Assembly: GCA_017380575.1 (NCBI GenBank)
Contig: JAFODS010000028.1
Coordinates: forward strand, 105,505 to 169,504
Origin: Clostridia bacterium
Lineage (GTDB): Bacteria > Bacillota > Clostridia > Oscillospirales > Acutalibacteraceae
Length of the DNA: 64,000 bases
Direction of reading: 5' to 3'
Positions 1 through 9,561 of the stretch are shown piece after piece (positions within the stretch are counted from its first letter, which is position 1; every line of letters begins with the position of its first letter). The notes under the pieces are model-generated. The model was not told the origin of the DNA and made no database searches. It was given only the letters and a program-made list of their open reading frames with translations. Both the position numbers and the translations under genes were made by a program.

Positions 1-120
1 CTTCACAATCACAGAAACAGTAAGAACAGTACTCAGCACGTTTGCAATAACAATCAGTTTTCTGTCTGCCTCTGCCATCTTTAAAAAAGTTTTTGCTGTA
101 AGTGCTGTGTTATTTTTCAT
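1..120 (-). CDS. Partial membrane-type protein downstream of spoVAD (N-terminus only)
   Basis: The reverse strand opens with an ATG at 118-120, overlapping the last codons of spoVAD by 11 bp, and stays open for 40 codons to the window edge. The visible residues are a short polar start (MKNNTALTAKTF...) followed by a hydrophobic stretch rich in V, I, L and T that looks like the beginning of a membrane helix. The overlap suggests translational coupling and co-expression with the spoVA genes in the forespore. SpoVAE would be the expected third gene, but this polar N-terminus does not look like a typical SpoVAE start, so no identity is assigned. Confidence 0.5.
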   Translation of the reverse strand, partial: MKNNTALTAKTFLKMAEADRKLIVIANVLSTVLTVSVIVK

Positions 121-1141
121 CGGTCACCCTCCCGCCTGTCAGCAGAATTCCGTGAGCGATTGAAGGTATACTTTCTCCCTGAAACGGCGAAATTGCCGAA
201 AGCAAGGCACCTGTTGCAACAACCAACACCTTTCTAAGCTTACCGTTTTTAAGTTCATTCAGTATTTTTGTGCATAAAACCGTTCCGCAACAAGCACAAC
301 CGCTTCCACCAGCATGAACATCCTGTTCATCAAGATAATATATCATAAGACCTGCATCGTTATGAACGTTTCGGATATTTATTGAATATTCGGTTTCAAG
401 CAATTCGTAGAGCAAGGCTGTGCCTACCTTGCCAAGATCACCTGTCATAATCAAATCGTACTCTTCCGGTGTTGTATTTGTATCTTCAAGAAAATCCGCT
501 ATGGTCTGTGCCGCAGCAGGTGCCATAGCCGCGCCCATATTGGCAGCATCTGTTACACCTTTATCGACAATGCGACCGATAATTGCTTTTTCGATTTTGG
601 GATAAGCATCGTTTTTCTCATTACTGACCAGAGCCGATGCGGCACCCGTTACCGTCCACTGAGCTGTAGGTGTTCGTTGTCCGCCATATTCAAGAGGCTG
701 ACGGAATTGCTTTTCAGCCGAGCAGAAATGCGATGAGGTTGAAGAAATTGCCCTTTTGAAAACACCTGAATTCACACCGATAGCGGCATTGATCATCGAA
801 AGAACAGATGTTGAGCAGGCTCCGTAAACTCCGCTGAAAGGGATATTATAATTTCTTATACCGAAGCCTGTACCGCTGCATTGATTGAGAAGGTCACCTG
901 CAAAAATGGCATCAACATCTTCATCTTTTACACCTGCTTTATCAAGAAGTATTCCTATTGCAGTTTTCTGTAGTTCACTTTCTGCCTGCTCCCAGGTGTC
1001 CTTACCGTCGGTTGCATCGCTGATTATCATATCAAAAAGATTTCCTAACGGACCCTCATTCTCTTTCTGACCCGCTACAGCCGACCATTCAACTACAGAC
1101 GGCTTGTTTTCAAACTCAATTGTATATCTCCCCTGCCTCAC
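110..1141 (-). CDS. spoVAD: Stage V sporulation protein AD (SpoVAD)
   Basis: A 343-residue protein with the thiolase-like fold typical of SpoVAD. The start IEFENKPSVVEWSAVAGQKE matches the conserved FENPPSI..A..VGPKE region, and the segments around DLLNQCSGTGFG and GVYGACSTS match the pseudo-active-site region. SpoVAD is a soluble component of the forespore-membrane SpoVA channel and binds dipicolinic acid (family knowledge). The start is GTG at 1139-1141 with a good AAGGTGATG ribosome site just upstream. It overlaps the spoVAC stop (GTGA), so the two are coupled. Length is typical of the family. Confidence 0.95.
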   Translation of the reverse strand: MRQGRYTIEFENKPSVVEWSAVAGQKENEGPLGNLFDMIISDATDGKDTWEQAESELQKTAIGILLDKAGVKDEDVDAIFAGDLLNQCSGTGFGIRNYNIPFSGVYGACSTSVLSMINAAIGVNSGVFKRAISSTSSHFCSAEKQFRQPLEYGGQRTPTAQWTVTGAASALVSNEKNDAYPKIEKAIIGRIVDKGVTDAANMGAAMAPAAAQTIADFLEDTNTTPEEYDLIMTGDLGKVGTALLYELLETEYSINIRNVHNDAGLMIYYLDEQDVHAGGSGCACCGTVLCTKILNELKNGKLRKVLVVATGALLSAISPFQGESIPSIAHGILLTGGRVTDEK

Positions 1142-1587
1142 GTCATCACCTTCTGCACAATGTAATATACAAGACCGAACACTGTTGATGCAAAAATACC
1201 GTAAGCAATAACCGGACCCGAAACTTTAAAAATATTAGCTCCCGTACCCATAACAAAGCCTTCACTCTTATGCTCAAGTGCAGGTGCAACAACTGAATTG
1301 GCAAAGCCTGTGATCGGAACAACAGTCCCTGCACCCGCGTGTTTTGCAATTTTATCAAATATTCCGATACCTGTAAGAATTGCTGCAATAACAATCAGGG
1401 TTACGGACACCATTGTACGCGTTTCTACGGTATCCATACCGAACATACCGTACAGTTTGAACAAAAGCTCCCCTAAGCAGCATATAGCACCGCCAACACC
1501 GAATGCCCACAGACAGTTTTTAAGCACCGGTGACGGTGGCGAAGCTTTTTTCACCATTTCATCATATTTTTTATTTGAAATATCCAT
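1138..1587 (-). CDS. spoVAC: Stage V sporulation protein AC (SpoVAC)
   Basis: A 149-residue membrane protein with several hydrophobic segments (about 24-45, 57-78, 86-110 and 120-145) and the conserved GAGTVVPITGFANS stretch of the SpoVAC/SpoVAE family. In Bacillus, SpoVAC acts as a mechanosensitive channel subunit in the spore inner membrane during dipicolinate uptake and release (family knowledge). It is the first gene of the visible spoVA cluster and overlaps spoVAD. No convincing sigma-G promoter could be pointed to in the 80 bp upstream. Confidence 0.95.
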   Translation of the reverse strand: MDISNKKYDEMVKKASPPSPVLKNCLWAFGVGGAICCLGELLFKLYGMFGMDTVETRTMVSVTLIVIAAILTGIGIFDKIAKHAGAGTVVPITGFANSVVAPALEHKSEGFVMGTGANIFKVSGPVIAYGIFASTVFGLVYYIVQKVMT

Positions 1588-1638
1588 TTCATCAACTCGC
1601 TTTCAGGTTTATTATCTGCAAACTGATTGATAAAATGC

Positions 1639-1668
1639 AAAAACCAACCTCTTCCGAAGTTGGTTTTT
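1639..1668 (-). terminator. Intrinsic terminator of the ASKHA gene
   Basis: A perfect 10-bp inverted repeat (AAAAACCAAC / GTTGGTTTTT) with a 10-nt loop lies immediately after the stop of the 1671-3053 gene. Its 3' arm ends in a T-run on the reverse strand. Confidence 0.75.
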
Positions 1669-1670
1669 GA

Positions 1671-3053
1671 TTAAAACATCATATTTTCAATAAAAAGCTG
1701 TGAAAAATCATTTATTGAGGATAAATCGACATATTCTGAATTTTTAAGTATCGAAGCCGTTTTGTCTGTTCCGCAGGCATATCCGACTGTTCCGAGCAAG
1801 CTGCTGTTGTTAATAGCCTTGCATTTATTTTCTAAGTCCTTCGGAATAAGACCTGTTTTTACAGCATTCTGTATATTGATTTTTGCGGAAAAGCCACCCG
1901 AAACACAGACTTTTTCAACATCATTATGTGTAATTTTTTTATATTTCAAAAGCGTTTCAATCGCTGAATATACGGCTGATTTTGCAAGCTGATACTGTCT
2001 TACATCTGCCTGCGAAATCGAAACACCGTCAGCAATTTCAATTTCTTCATTTTCCATATATCCTGTTTCGTCGATTTCACAACCAAGCAATTCAGCAATA
2101 ACATCAACAAGACCTGTACCGCAGATTCCTTTCGGAACAACATTTCCGACTGTTTTGTATCCCGACTTTGAATATGCATATATTGCACCGTCGGATGCAC
2201 TCATTCCGCACGAAATATTTGCTCCTTCAAAGCAAGGACCTGCCGCTGCGGAAGTGCAGACAACTTCACTTTCTGTAAAAAGTGCAATTTCTGCATTTGT
2301 GCCGAGGTCTATGAGCATATTGTATTTTCCTTTTTCAGGATATTCGATACAATTAAGACCCGCAACAATATCTGCACCGACAAATGCTGAAATACAAGGG
2401 AGCGACTCTACCCTTCCAACTCCTTTAAGACCGATTTCAACACCTTCAAACGTCTGCTTTTCAAGAAAAACAGGAGTATAAGGAGCGACACCTATTCCCG
2501 ACGGATCAACATTCCAAAACAAATGAAGCATCGTTGTATTACCCGAAACGAAGAGCGGAAGTTCTTTTTCACAGCCCAAAGAAGCAATCATTGAGTTGAT
2601 TTCATCAATAAGGATTCTATGGAGTTCCGTATGTGAAGATTTACGGCAATATTCAATTCTTGATATCACATCTGCTCCGTACATTTTCTGAGGGTTAGTA
2701 CGTGTTACTGTATTAATTACTTCATTATTATCAAGAGAAATGAGTGCAAGCGCAAGAGTTGTTGTACCTATATCGAGGGCAAAACACATATTTCCCATTT
2801 CAGATTTAGCGGTAGTGATTCCTGTTTCAGAAAAAATTTCAGCTTTTTCCGGTATAGTAACCTCAATATCAGCGGTTACGGTGTACTGACAGGAAAGCTC
2901 AGGTTTGCCGTCGACAAGTACCGTGCATTTTTTACAAATTCCTTTTCCTGCACAAGGATGGTCAACAAATATGCCGTTTTTAATGAGAATATCAGAAAGC
3001 CTTTCGCCTTTTTCAGCGTGTAGTATTTCATTTTTTAAAATTATTTCCGGCAT
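1671..3053 (-). CDS. 2Fe-2S ferredoxin / ASKHA-domain protein (corrinoid-activator-like, DUF4445 type)
   Basis: A 460-residue protein. The N-terminal ~70 residues form a plant-type 2Fe-2S ferredoxin domain with the cysteine pattern CAGKGICKKC...C. The remainder is an actin-like ATPase fold with phosphate-binding motifs (ALDIGTTTLALALI, LIDLGTNAEIAL, CVSGGFSAKINIQ). This is the architecture of RACo-type reductive activators, which use ATP to reset Co(II) corrinoid proteins to Co(I) (family knowledge). It is shorter than the ~600-residue acetogen RACo proteins. No corrinoid protein or methyltransferase lies nearby, so its partner is unknown. It has a GGAGGG ribosome site and its own terminator. 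Confidence 0.85.
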   Translation of the reverse strand: MPEIILKNEILHAEKGERLSDILIKNGIFVDHPCAGKGICKKCTVLVDGKPELSCQYTVTADIEVTIPEKAEIFSETGITTAKSEMGNMCFALDIGTTTLALALISLDNNEVINTVTRTNPQKMYGADVISRIEYCRKSSHTELHRILIDEINSMIASLGCEKELPLFVSGNTTMLHLFWNVDPSGIGVAPYTPVFLEKQTFEGVEIGLKGVGRVESLPCISAFVGADIVAGLNCIEYPEKGKYNMLIDLGTNAEIALFTESEVVCTSAAAGPCFEGANISCGMSASDGAIYAYSKSGYKTVGNVVPKGICGTGLVDVIAELLGCEIDETGYMENEEIEIADGVSISQADVRQYQLAKSAVYSAIETLLKYKKITHNDVEKVCVSGGFSAKINIQNAVKTGLIPKDLENKCKAINNSSLLGTVGYACGTDKTASILKNSEYVDLSSINDFSQLFIENMMF

Positions 3054-3086
3054 AGTTTCCCTCCTTTACGTCTGATAAATAAAAAT

Positions 3087-3416
3087 TTAATCAAGCAATT
3101 CTATAAGCTTATCAAGAAATGCTTCTTCGCCCCATGTGTTGACTTTGAAAAACATTGCCTGGCTACCGCCCGAAGTAATTGCAGAAAGATTAATCGGTCC
3201 GTCACCGTTCTGAAACAGAGTAACATTCATACTTACACGGTTTCCGCCCGCATAGCTGTAACGTTCAAAAACGCGTACACTGCACCTTGCATCACCGTCG
3301 CAAAAATCGCTTGAATCTTCAAGTGAAGCAGAAACATTACCGCCTAAAATTCCGTTCTCAATTGTTTTTAATAACTGTTCAAAATCACCGTTAACTGCCT
3401 GCTCAAATTTTGCCAT
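3087..3416 (-). CDS. DUF6054-like small protein
   Basis: A 109-residue soluble protein, starting MAKFEQAVNGDFEQLL behind a GGGAG ribosome site. It has a central aromatic/basic segment (VRVFERYSYAGGNRV) and an acidic, amphipathic C-terminus. It resembles the DUF6054 family of small Firmicute proteins, although this match is from memory of the N-terminal pattern. It sits 33 bp upstream of the ASKHA gene on the same strand and may be co-transcribed with it. Function unknown. Confidence 0.65.
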   Translation of the reverse strand: MAKFEQAVNGDFEQLLKTIENGILGGNVSASLEDSSDFCDGDARCSVRVFERYSYAGGNRVSMNVTLFQNGDGPINLSAITSGGSQAMFFKVNTWGEEAFLDKLIELLD

Positions 3417-3510
3417 TGTTATTACTCCCTTTCAAATGTGTTTTTTACTTATCAGACAGGAAATGAACCCTTCACTGCTGATTTAATTCTATTATACCAT
3501 ATACTCATAT

Positions 3511-3541
3511 AAAAAAACAACTCCGCACGAAGCGGAGCTGT
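3511..3541 (-). terminator. Intrinsic terminator of trpB
   Basis: On the reverse strand an 8-bp GC-rich hairpin (AGCTCCGC / GCGGAGTT, loop TTCGT) is followed by seven T residues. It lies 6 bp past the trpB stop. Confidence 0.85.
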
Positions 3542-3547
3542 ACAAAT

Positions 3548-4768
3548 TTATCTGATACCGTAATTTTCGATAATATAGTCCATATCCTTATCGCCTCTGC
3601 CTGAGAGGTTGATAAGAACTGAGCCGTGATCCATTCTTTCTGCAAGCTTCATACCGTATGCAACAGCGTGTGAGCTTTCGATTGCAGGAATAATACCTTC
3701 AAGACGTGAGAGCTTGAAAAATGCATCAATTGTTTCATCGTCATTGATAACATCATACTTTACTCTGCCGATTTCCTGAAGGAAAGCATGTTCAGGACCT
3801 GAAGACGGATAATCAAGTCCGCTTGCAACAGAATAAACCGGTGCAGGCTCGCCGTTTTCATCCTTGAGCATAATGCTGTTGAAACCGTGCATAATGCCCT
3901 CTGTGCCGTACTTAAGGCTTGCGGCATGGTCACCGAGCTTTTCTCCTCTGCCGAGTGGTTCGATACCGTAAATATCAACAGGGTCATTAAGGAAGCCCGC
4001 AAAAAGACCTGCCGCATTGCTGCCACCGCCGACACAAGCTACGATTGCATTCGGAAGATGACCTGTCATTTCGATAAACTGTTCTCTTGCTTCGATACCT
4101 ACAACGCTTTGGAAATCACGTACCATCATCGGGAACGGATGAGGTCCGAGAACTGAACCGATACAGTAAATTGCATCGTTATATTCCTTGCTGTATGCAT
4201 CAAATGCCGCGTCAACAGCCTCTTTGAGTGTCTGAAGGCCGTGAGTAACCTCAACAACGTTTGCACCGAGAATCTTCATTCTTGCAACGTTCGGAGCCTG
4301 CTTTTTGATATCAACAGAGCCCATATAGATGTCACATTCAAGACCAAAATATGCTGCTGCAGTTGCAAGTGCAACACCGTGCTGACCTGCACCTGTTTCA
4401 GCGATAACCTTTTTCTTACCCATATACTTTGCAAGAAGTGCTTCACCCATACAGTGGTTAAGCTTGTGGGCACCCGAATGGTTAAGGTCTTCACGCTTTG
4501 CATAAAGCTGTACCTTTCCGCCAAGTGCATCAGAAAGACGCTCAAGGTGAGTTACGGGAGTCGGTCTGCCCTGGAACTCCTTGCGGATTCTGCGAAGCTC
4601 AGCAATAAACTTTCTTGACTGGCAGATTGAATAATAAGCCTCTGTTGTTTCAGCCATAGCTGCCTTGAGCTTATCGTCAACAAAAACTCCTCCGTATTTT
4701 CCGAAATATCCGTTTTTATCGGGATAGTTATTAAAATAAGTATCAAAATCAATTCCGTTGAGTTTCAT
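3548..4768 (-). CDS. trpB: Tryptophan synthase beta chain (TrpB), stand-alone
   Basis: A PLP enzyme that condenses indole with serine to form tryptophan. The PLP-lysine motif SGAHKLNHC, the glycine-rich phosphate loop GGGSNAAG and the TrpB signature [11 protein letters not shown] are all present. I start it at the ATG at 4768 (406 residues) because GGAGGAATT lies directly before it; an in-frame ATG 15 bp upstream is part of the ribosome site itself. No trpA or other trp gene is adjacent. It may work with a distant TrpA or salvage free indole. A T-box leader with a Trp specifier precedes it. Confidence 0.95.
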   Translation of the reverse strand: MKLNGIDFDTYFNNYPDKNGYFGKYGGVFVDDKLKAAMAETTEAYYSICQSRKFIAELRRIRKEFQGRPTPVTHLERLSDALGGKVQLYAKREDLNHSGAHKLNHCMGEALLAKYMGKKKVIAETGAGQHGVALATAAAYFGLECDIYMGSVDIKKQAPNVARMKILGANVVEVTHGLQTLKEAVDAAFDAYSKEYNDAIYCIGSVLGPHPFPMMVRDFQSVVGIEAREQFIEMTGHLPNAIVACVGGGSNAAGLFAGFLNDPVDIYGIEPLGRGEKLGDHAASLKYGTEGIMHGFNSIMLKDENGEPAPVYSVASGLDYPSSGPEHAFLQEIGRVKYDVINDDETIDAFFKLSRLEGIIPAIESSHAVAYGMKLAERMDHGSVLINLSGRGDKDMDYIIENYGIR

Positions 4769-4873
4769 AATAAATTCCTCCATAAGTTAAGATTATAATA
4801 TTTTCGGTTCAGACTGAGCCTCGCCATCGTTTTGTAAGCAATACCATAATCTTCCTCCTGAAATAGTCTTTCT

Positions 4874-5158
4874 GACAAAAACAAAACGTCCCTGACAGAA
4901 TTAATTAATCTGTCAAGGACGAATAAAACTTATCCGCGGTGCCACCTTGTTTCACGGTTTACCGTGCACTTTCAGGATACTTACATACCCTTGCCAACTA
5001 ACGTATGGCTGACGTTGCAGAATACTTTGCATTACGCATTTGACTGCACCCTCCGCGGTCCATTTGACGAAGTGTTTCTTACCTGATTTTCAGCATCGCA
5101 GGCTCTCTGTAAAGGCATCGTCGCCGTTATCTCCGCATCAACGGTTTAATTTTAAAAT
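4874..5158 (-). promoter_or_regulatory. T-box leader of trpB, Trp specifier
   Basis: The T-box GGTGGCACCGCGG is at 4934-4946 on the reverse strand. It is followed by a terminator hairpin (4887-4921, 12-bp arms with one mismatch) and a T-rich tract. Upstream are the AGAGAGCC distal Stem I sequence and a specifier loop in which AAA-TGG-ACC can be read, with the TGG codon at 5060-5062. Uncharged tRNA-Trp would stabilise the antiterminator and allow trpB transcription. The match of specifier and downstream enzyme makes this assignment strong. Confidence 0.93.
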
Positions 5159-5165
5159 TTGGCTT

Positions 5166-5194
5166 ATTATATCACCGTAGCTTCAAGTTGTCAA
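5166..5194 (-). promoter_or_regulatory. Consensus sigma-A promoter of the trpB T-box leader
   Basis: A perfect TTGACA (5189-5194) and a perfect TATAAT (5166-5171) are separated by 17 bp on the reverse strand, just past the nrnA stop. This gives a start about 15-20 nt before Stem I of the T-box. Confidence 0.9.
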
Positions 5195-5211
5195 TGGTTT
5201 GATGAAAACTT

Positions 5212-6174
5212 TCAGTTGTTAACATCTTCCTGCAGGTATTTTTCGATACAGGAAACAACAAGGTTTCTTGCCGTATTCACGTTACCGCTTACCGTACAGC
5301 CTGCCGCTCTCGGGTGGCCGCCGCCACCGAGCATTGCACAGACTTCGGAAGCATCAACGCCCTCGTGTGTTCTCATTGAAACTTTGAAGGTTCCGTCTGT
5401 TTTTTCGCGCATTGTCACACCGACAACAACACCCTCAATCTGTCGGGGTATTGCAGCAATAGCGTCAACTTCACTTTCGTCCGAGCCGCTTCTGCGGTAC
5501 ATATCCTGAGTGATTGTGATAAATGCACATTTACCGTCAAGATACATTTTCATCGACTCAAGTGCAAGACGCTCAAGTGCAACATAAGTTCTTGTTTTGG
5601 TTTCGAACATTATGATATTGATTTTACTGTGGTCAGCTCCCGATTCAATCATTTCCGCTGCCATATGCATAGTTCTCGGAGTAACGTTTGCATACCTGAA
5701 ACAGCCCGTGTCCGTTGAAAGTCCCGTGAATATGCAATCCGCAATATTCTTTGTAATTTCAACACCGAGAGCCTTTATAACCTCAAGAATAATCTCACAC
5801 GCTGCCGCCGCAGTCGGGTCAAGAAGAGTCTTTTCAGCGTAAAGTCTGTTTGAACCGTGGTGGTCAATACAGAGCTTTACCCTGCTGCCGAAGCGAGCTT
5901 CAAAATCTTTACCGAGGAGCTTCGCATCTGCAACGTCAACCGCAATGATATTATCATATTCGATGTCTTCTTCACACAGTCTGCCCATATAGGAATACTT
6001 TTCGGGTGCAGTGTCACCGCAACGTACAACTGCATTTTTACCGCAGCTTTTCAGTGCTTCACAAAGAGCAAAACCGCAGCCGAGAGTATCTCCGTCAGGA
6101 TGTGAATGTGTAAGAATCAGAAAATCATCATTATTTTTAAGGAATTCTACCGCTTGGTTCAAGTCAATAATCAT
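5212..6174 (-). CDS. nrnA: DHH-family bifunctional oligoribonuclease/PAP phosphatase NrnA
   Basis: A 320-residue DHH/DHHA1 phosphoesterase that degrades short RNA oligomers and dephosphorylates pAp (family knowledge). Metal-binding motifs visible are THSHPDGDTLG near residue 24, the DHHGSN signature, and the C-terminal GGGHPRAAG of the DHHA1 domain. Length is normal. It is the last gene of the rimP-nusA-infB-rbfA operon and follows rbfA by 27 bp, a common gene order in Firmicutes. Confidence 0.93.
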   Translation of the reverse strand: MIIDLNQAVEFLKNNDDFLILTHSHPDGDTLGCGFALCEALKSCGKNAVVRCGDTAPEKYSYMGRLCEEDIEYDNIIAVDVADAKLLGKDFEARFGSRVKLCIDHHGSNRLYAEKTLLDPTAAAACEIILEVIKALGVEITKNIADCIFTGLSTDTGCFRYANVTPRTMHMAAEMIESGADHSKINIIMFETKTRTYVALERLALESMKMYLDGKCAFITITQDMYRRSGSDESEVDAIAAIPRQIEGVVVGVTMREKTDGTFKVSMRTHEGVDASEVCAMLGGGGHPRAAGCTVSGNVNTARNLVVSCIEKYLQEDVNN

Positions 6175-6201
6175 AATCCCTCATCCCTCAATTATAACGG
6201 A

Positions 6202-6543
6202 TTATTTTAAATCATCCATAATTTTAACAATGTTCATACCGTGTTCAATGGAATCGTCTGCAATAAACACAAGCTCGGGTGTTTTTCTTAAATGCAGACG
6301 CTTTCCAACCTCACGGCGGACATATCCCGTTGCACTTTTAAGACCCTTTACAGCTTCTTTTGCCGTATCAAGACCTTCAAGTGCGCTGATGTAAACCTTT
6401 GCATAGGATGCATCTGAGCTTACTTCAACGCGTACAACGGTAAGCATTTTATCCAGCACCCTCGGATCCTTAAGCTCACGGACAATTGCAATTATCTCGC
6501 GCTTGATATCCTCGGATACTCTGTCAATTCTGTATCCAGCCAT
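6202..6543 (-). CDS. rbfA: Ribosome-binding factor A (RbfA)
   Basis: A 113-residue KH-like protein needed for 16S rRNA 5' end maturation of the 30S subunit. The N-terminus RIDRVSEDIKREIIAIVREL and the DPRV...VTVV-like segment (DPRVLDKMLTVVRVEVSSD) are diagnostic. It lies 12 bp after infB in the standard order. Confidence 0.95.
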   Translation of the reverse strand: MAGYRIDRVSEDIKREIIAIVRELKDPRVLDKMLTVVRVEVSSDASYAKVYISALEGLDTAKEAVKGLKSATGYVRREVGKRLHLRKTPELVFIADDSIEHGMNIVKIMDDLK

Positions 6544-6555
6544 AAATACCTCTTA

Positions 6556-8955
6556 TCAATCTCTGTATTCTTCGATGATATATGCTTCGAAGATGTCGCC
6601 TTCCTTGATATCGCCGAACTTGTTAAGTCCGATACCGCATTCATAGTTGGAAGCAACTTCCTTAACGTCATCCTTGAAACGGCGGAGTGATGAAATTTCG
6701 TCATCAGCAAGCACAATACCGTCACGGACAACACGGATTTTTGAATTTCTTGTGATTTTACCGTCAAGAACGTAACAACCTGCAATCTTACCTACAGAAG
6801 AGATTGTAATAACGTTTCTTACCTCACAGCGACCCTGCTCAACCTCGCGGAACTTCGGAGCGAGCATACCCTTGATAGCTGCCTGGATTTCCTCGATGCA
6901 GTCGTAGATAATACGGTACATTCTCATTTCAACACCGTCACGCTCTGCAAACTGAACAGCAACGGGGTCGGGACGTACATTGAAGCCGACGATGATAGCG
7001 TTTGAAGCATTTGCAAGCATAACGTCAGACTCACTCGGAGCACCAACACCGTTATGAATAACACGAACGCGTACTTCCTCGTTTGAAAGCTTTTCAAGAC
7101 TCTGCTTAACAGCTTCTGCTGAACCCTGAACGTCAGCCTTAACGATAACATTGAGGTCTTTCATTTCACCTTCCTTGAGTGAATCAAAGAGGTTATCAAG
7201 AGTGACCTTCTGCATTGACTTGAACTGCTCTTCCTTAGCTTCGCTCTTTCTCTGCTCAACAAGCTCACGTGCAAGACGCTCGTCGCTTACTGCATCAAAG
7301 ATATCGCCTGCCTGCGGAACTTCAGCAAGACCTGTGATTTCAACAGGAACTGACGGACCTGCAACCTTAACTTTTTTACCCTTATCGTCTGTCATTACAC
7401 GTACACGACCAACGGCTGTACCTGCAACGATAATATCACCCGAATTAAGTGTACCCTTCTGAACAAGGAGAGTTGCAACAGGACCGCGACCCTTATCAAG
7501 ACGAGCTTCAATAACAATACCCTTTGCAGCTCTGTTCGGGTTAGCCTTAAGCTCCTGCATTTCAGCAACGAGAAGGATGTTTTCAAGAAGAGTATCAATA
7601 CCCATATGAGTTTTTGCAGAAACAGGTACACAGATAACGTCACCGCCCCACTCTTCGGGAACAAGGCTGTGCTCTGTGAGCTGCTGCATAATTCTGTCGG
7701 GGTTGACATCCTGCTTATCCATCTTATTGATAGCAACAATAATCTGAACACCTGCAGCCTTTGCATGGTTGATAGCTTCGATTGTCTGCGGCATGATACC
7801 GTCATCAGCAGCAACAACAAGAACTGCAATATCTGTAGCCTGAGCACCGCGGGCACGCATTGATGTGAAAGCAGCATGACCCGGAGTATCAAGGAATGTA
7901 ATCTTCTGACCGTTGAGGTCAACTCTGTAAGCACCGATATGCTGAGTGATACCGCCTGCTTCAGTTGTTGTAACTGATGTGTTTCTGATAGCATCAAGAA
8001 GTGAAGTTTTACCGTGGTCAACGTGACCCATTACACAGACAACGGGATCACGGAGAACAAGATCTTCGTCTGTATCTTCACTGTCGTCGATGATTCTGTC
8101 TTCAATTGTAACAACAACTTCTCTTTCAACCTTTGCACCAAGCTCTGTTGCAACGATTTCAGCTGTATCGTAGTCGATAACCTCGTTTACACTTGCCATC
8201 TGACCGAGCATAAAGAGCTTTTTGATAACTTCAGCTGCTGTCATGTGGAGAAGTTCAGCAAGAGCACCGACTGTGATCTCTTCGGGAACCTGAATCTTAA
8301 GCTGAGGCTTCTTTGCTCGCTCTGCAGCGATTCTCTGAAGTCTTTCCTGCTCAGTTTCTCTTCTTGAAGAACGCATACCCTGCTTACGGTACTGCTGTGA
8401 CTTCTGCTTGAGCTTCTGCTTGTTTACTGTTTTATCGTTCTGAACACCGCGGTTTGCGGGAGCGATATTTTCATAACGCTCGTTGTACTTTTCAAGGTCA
8501 ACGTTGTTTGCTCTTGTATCAACTGTTCTTGCTTCACCCTTTGTTCTGCTCTGCGGCTTTGCATTGGGATCCTTTTCCTTTTTCTTCGGAGGATTGTTCT
8601 GCGGCTGTGCTGCCTTTTCGGGAGCCTTATTCTGCTTTGCAGGTTCAGCCTTTTTATCCTTATTGCCCTTTTCTGCAGGAACTTCAGCAGCTTTTTCAGC
8701 TACCTTTTCCTCAGCTTTCGGCTCTTCTGCTTTTTCTTCCTTCTTAGGCTCATTTGCCGTTGCGAAGTAAGCATCGAAGCTCTCGACGCTGTTTTCCTTA
8801 GTGTAAACCTCAAAAATAACGTCAAGCTCATTTTCTTCAAGAGCTGTCATAGATTTCTTCTGACCCTCAAAGTGTTTGCCCAAAAGCTCAAGCACACTTT
8901 TGCTGGACACATCGAAATCCTTAGCGACCTCGTGAACTCGGTATTTATTTATCAT
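6556..8955 (-). CDS. infB: Translation initiation factor IF-2
   Basis: A 799-residue GTPase that places initiator tRNA on the ribosome. It has an IF2_N helix bundle at the start and a long low-complexity K/E/A/P-rich linker (about residues 70-200). The G domain begins near residue 310, with [20 protein letters not shown] and NKMD, followed by the beta-barrel and C-terminal domains. Its ATG overlaps the stop of the upstream L7Ae-like gene (ATGA), indicating coupling. Confidence 0.97.
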   Translation of the reverse strand: MINKYRVHEVAKDFDVSSKSVLELLGKHFEGQKKSMTALEENELDVIFEVYTKENSVESFDAYFATANEPKKEEKAEEPKAEEKVAEKAAEVPAEKGNKDKKAEPAKQNKAPEKAAQPQNNPPKKKEKDPNAKPQSRTKGEARTVDTRANNVDLEKYNERYENIAPANRGVQNDKTVNKQKLKQKSQQYRKQGMRSSRRETEQERLQRIAAERAKKPQLKIQVPEEITVGALAELLHMTAAEVIKKLFMLGQMASVNEVIDYDTAEIVATELGAKVEREVVVTIEDRIIDDSEDTDEDLVLRDPVVCVMGHVDHGKTSLLDAIRNTSVTTTEAGGITQHIGAYRVDLNGQKITFLDTPGHAAFTSMRARGAQATDIAVLVVAADDGIMPQTIEAINHAKAAGVQIIVAINKMDKQDVNPDRIMQQLTEHSLVPEEWGGDVICVPVSAKTHMGIDTLLENILLVAEMQELKANPNRAAKGIVIEARLDKGRGPVATLLVQKGTLNSGDIIVAGTAVGRVRVMTDDKGKKVKVAGPSVPVEITGLAEVPQAGDIFDAVSDERLARELVEQRKSEAKEEQFKSMQKVTLDNLFDSLKEGEMKDLNVIVKADVQGSAEAVKQSLEKLSNEEVRVRVIHNGVGAPSESDVMLANASNAIIVGFNVRPDPVAVQFAERDGVEMRMYRIIYDCIEEIQAAIKGMLAPKFREVEQGRCEVRNVITISSVGKIAGCYVLDGKITRNSKIRVVRDGIVLADDEISSLRRFKDDVKEVASNYECGIGLNKFGDIKEGDIFEAYIIEEYRD

Positions 8956-9281
8956 AAACCTCGCTCCTTTCCGGATTTGTTATCGTTAATTTTTGTAATA
9001 ATTGTTTTTGCGAAACCTTCATCGTCAACCGTAAAAACCGCAGCTTTGAAGCTTGTGGCATTTTTGATATCGAGCATCGTATAGCTGACGTCAAAGATTT
9101 TCACACCTGCATTCTGTGCAAGTGAAGTAATTTCATCATTAAGCCTTTGTGAAGCGTCACTGCATATTACGCAAAGACTTGCACTTCCTGCCTTGAGAGC
9201 CAGCTTACAGGCATCGTGACCGAGGCTGAGCTTTCCGGCTTTTCTGCAAAGACCTAAGAGGCTGAGTGCTGAATCATTCAT
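8952..9281 (-). CDS. ylxQ: L7Ae-family RNA-binding protein (YlxQ-like)
   Basis: A 109-residue L7Ae/L30e/Gadd45-fold protein between nusA and infB. The segment [36 protein letters not shown] is typical of YlxQ, a kink-turn RNA-binding protein of unclear role. It overlaps ylxR by 8 bp at its start and infB by 4 bp at its end. Confidence 0.92.
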   Translation of the reverse strand: MNDSALSLLGLCRKAGKLSLGHDACKLALKAGSASLCVICSDASQRLNDEITSLAQNAGVKIFDVSYTMLDIKNATSFKAAVFTVDDEGFAKTIITKINDNKSGKERGL

Positions 9282-9546
9282 GATTTTTCAGCTCCTCTTC
9301 CATTTTATCGTAAATCTCATCGGGAATCTGCATCTGAAAAGATCTTTCGATTCTCTTGGATTTTCTTGCAATTTTAAGACACTGCGCATTCGGGCAGATA
9401 TAAGCTCCCCTGCCGTTGACTCTTCCTGTAAGGTCCATAAGAACCTCATCTTCGGGAGTTTTAACAACGCGGACAAGCTCCTTTTTCGGCTTCATTTCAC
9501 CGCAGCCCGTACATTTGCGAAGAGGTATCTTCTTTTTCTGCTGCAT
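9274..9546 (-). CDS. ylxR: YlxR / RnpM family protein (DUF448)
   Basis: A 90-residue basic protein with the family signature RKCTGCGEMKPKKELVRVV near the start and GRGAYICPNAQCL in the middle. YlxR was recently described as an RNase P modulator (RnpM) in Bacillus (family knowledge). It sits in the invariant position between nusA and ylxQ. Confidence 0.93.
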   Translation of the reverse strand: MQQKKKIPLRKCTGCGEMKPKKELVRVVKTPEDEVLMDLTGRVNGRGAYICPNAQCLKIARKSKRIERSFQMQIPDEIYDKMEEELKNHE

Positions 9547-9561
9547 TCCTATTCCTCCTTA

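Noticed and set aside
1588-1645. Sigma-G promoter for spoVAC
   Set aside because: TGCATT and CAGATAA can be found but only 15 bp apart; not convincing enough to annotate.
8454-8770. Plus-strand ORFs over the start of infB
   Set aside because: They are antisense to the K/E/A-rich linker of IF-2, whose codon bias keeps the opposite strand open.
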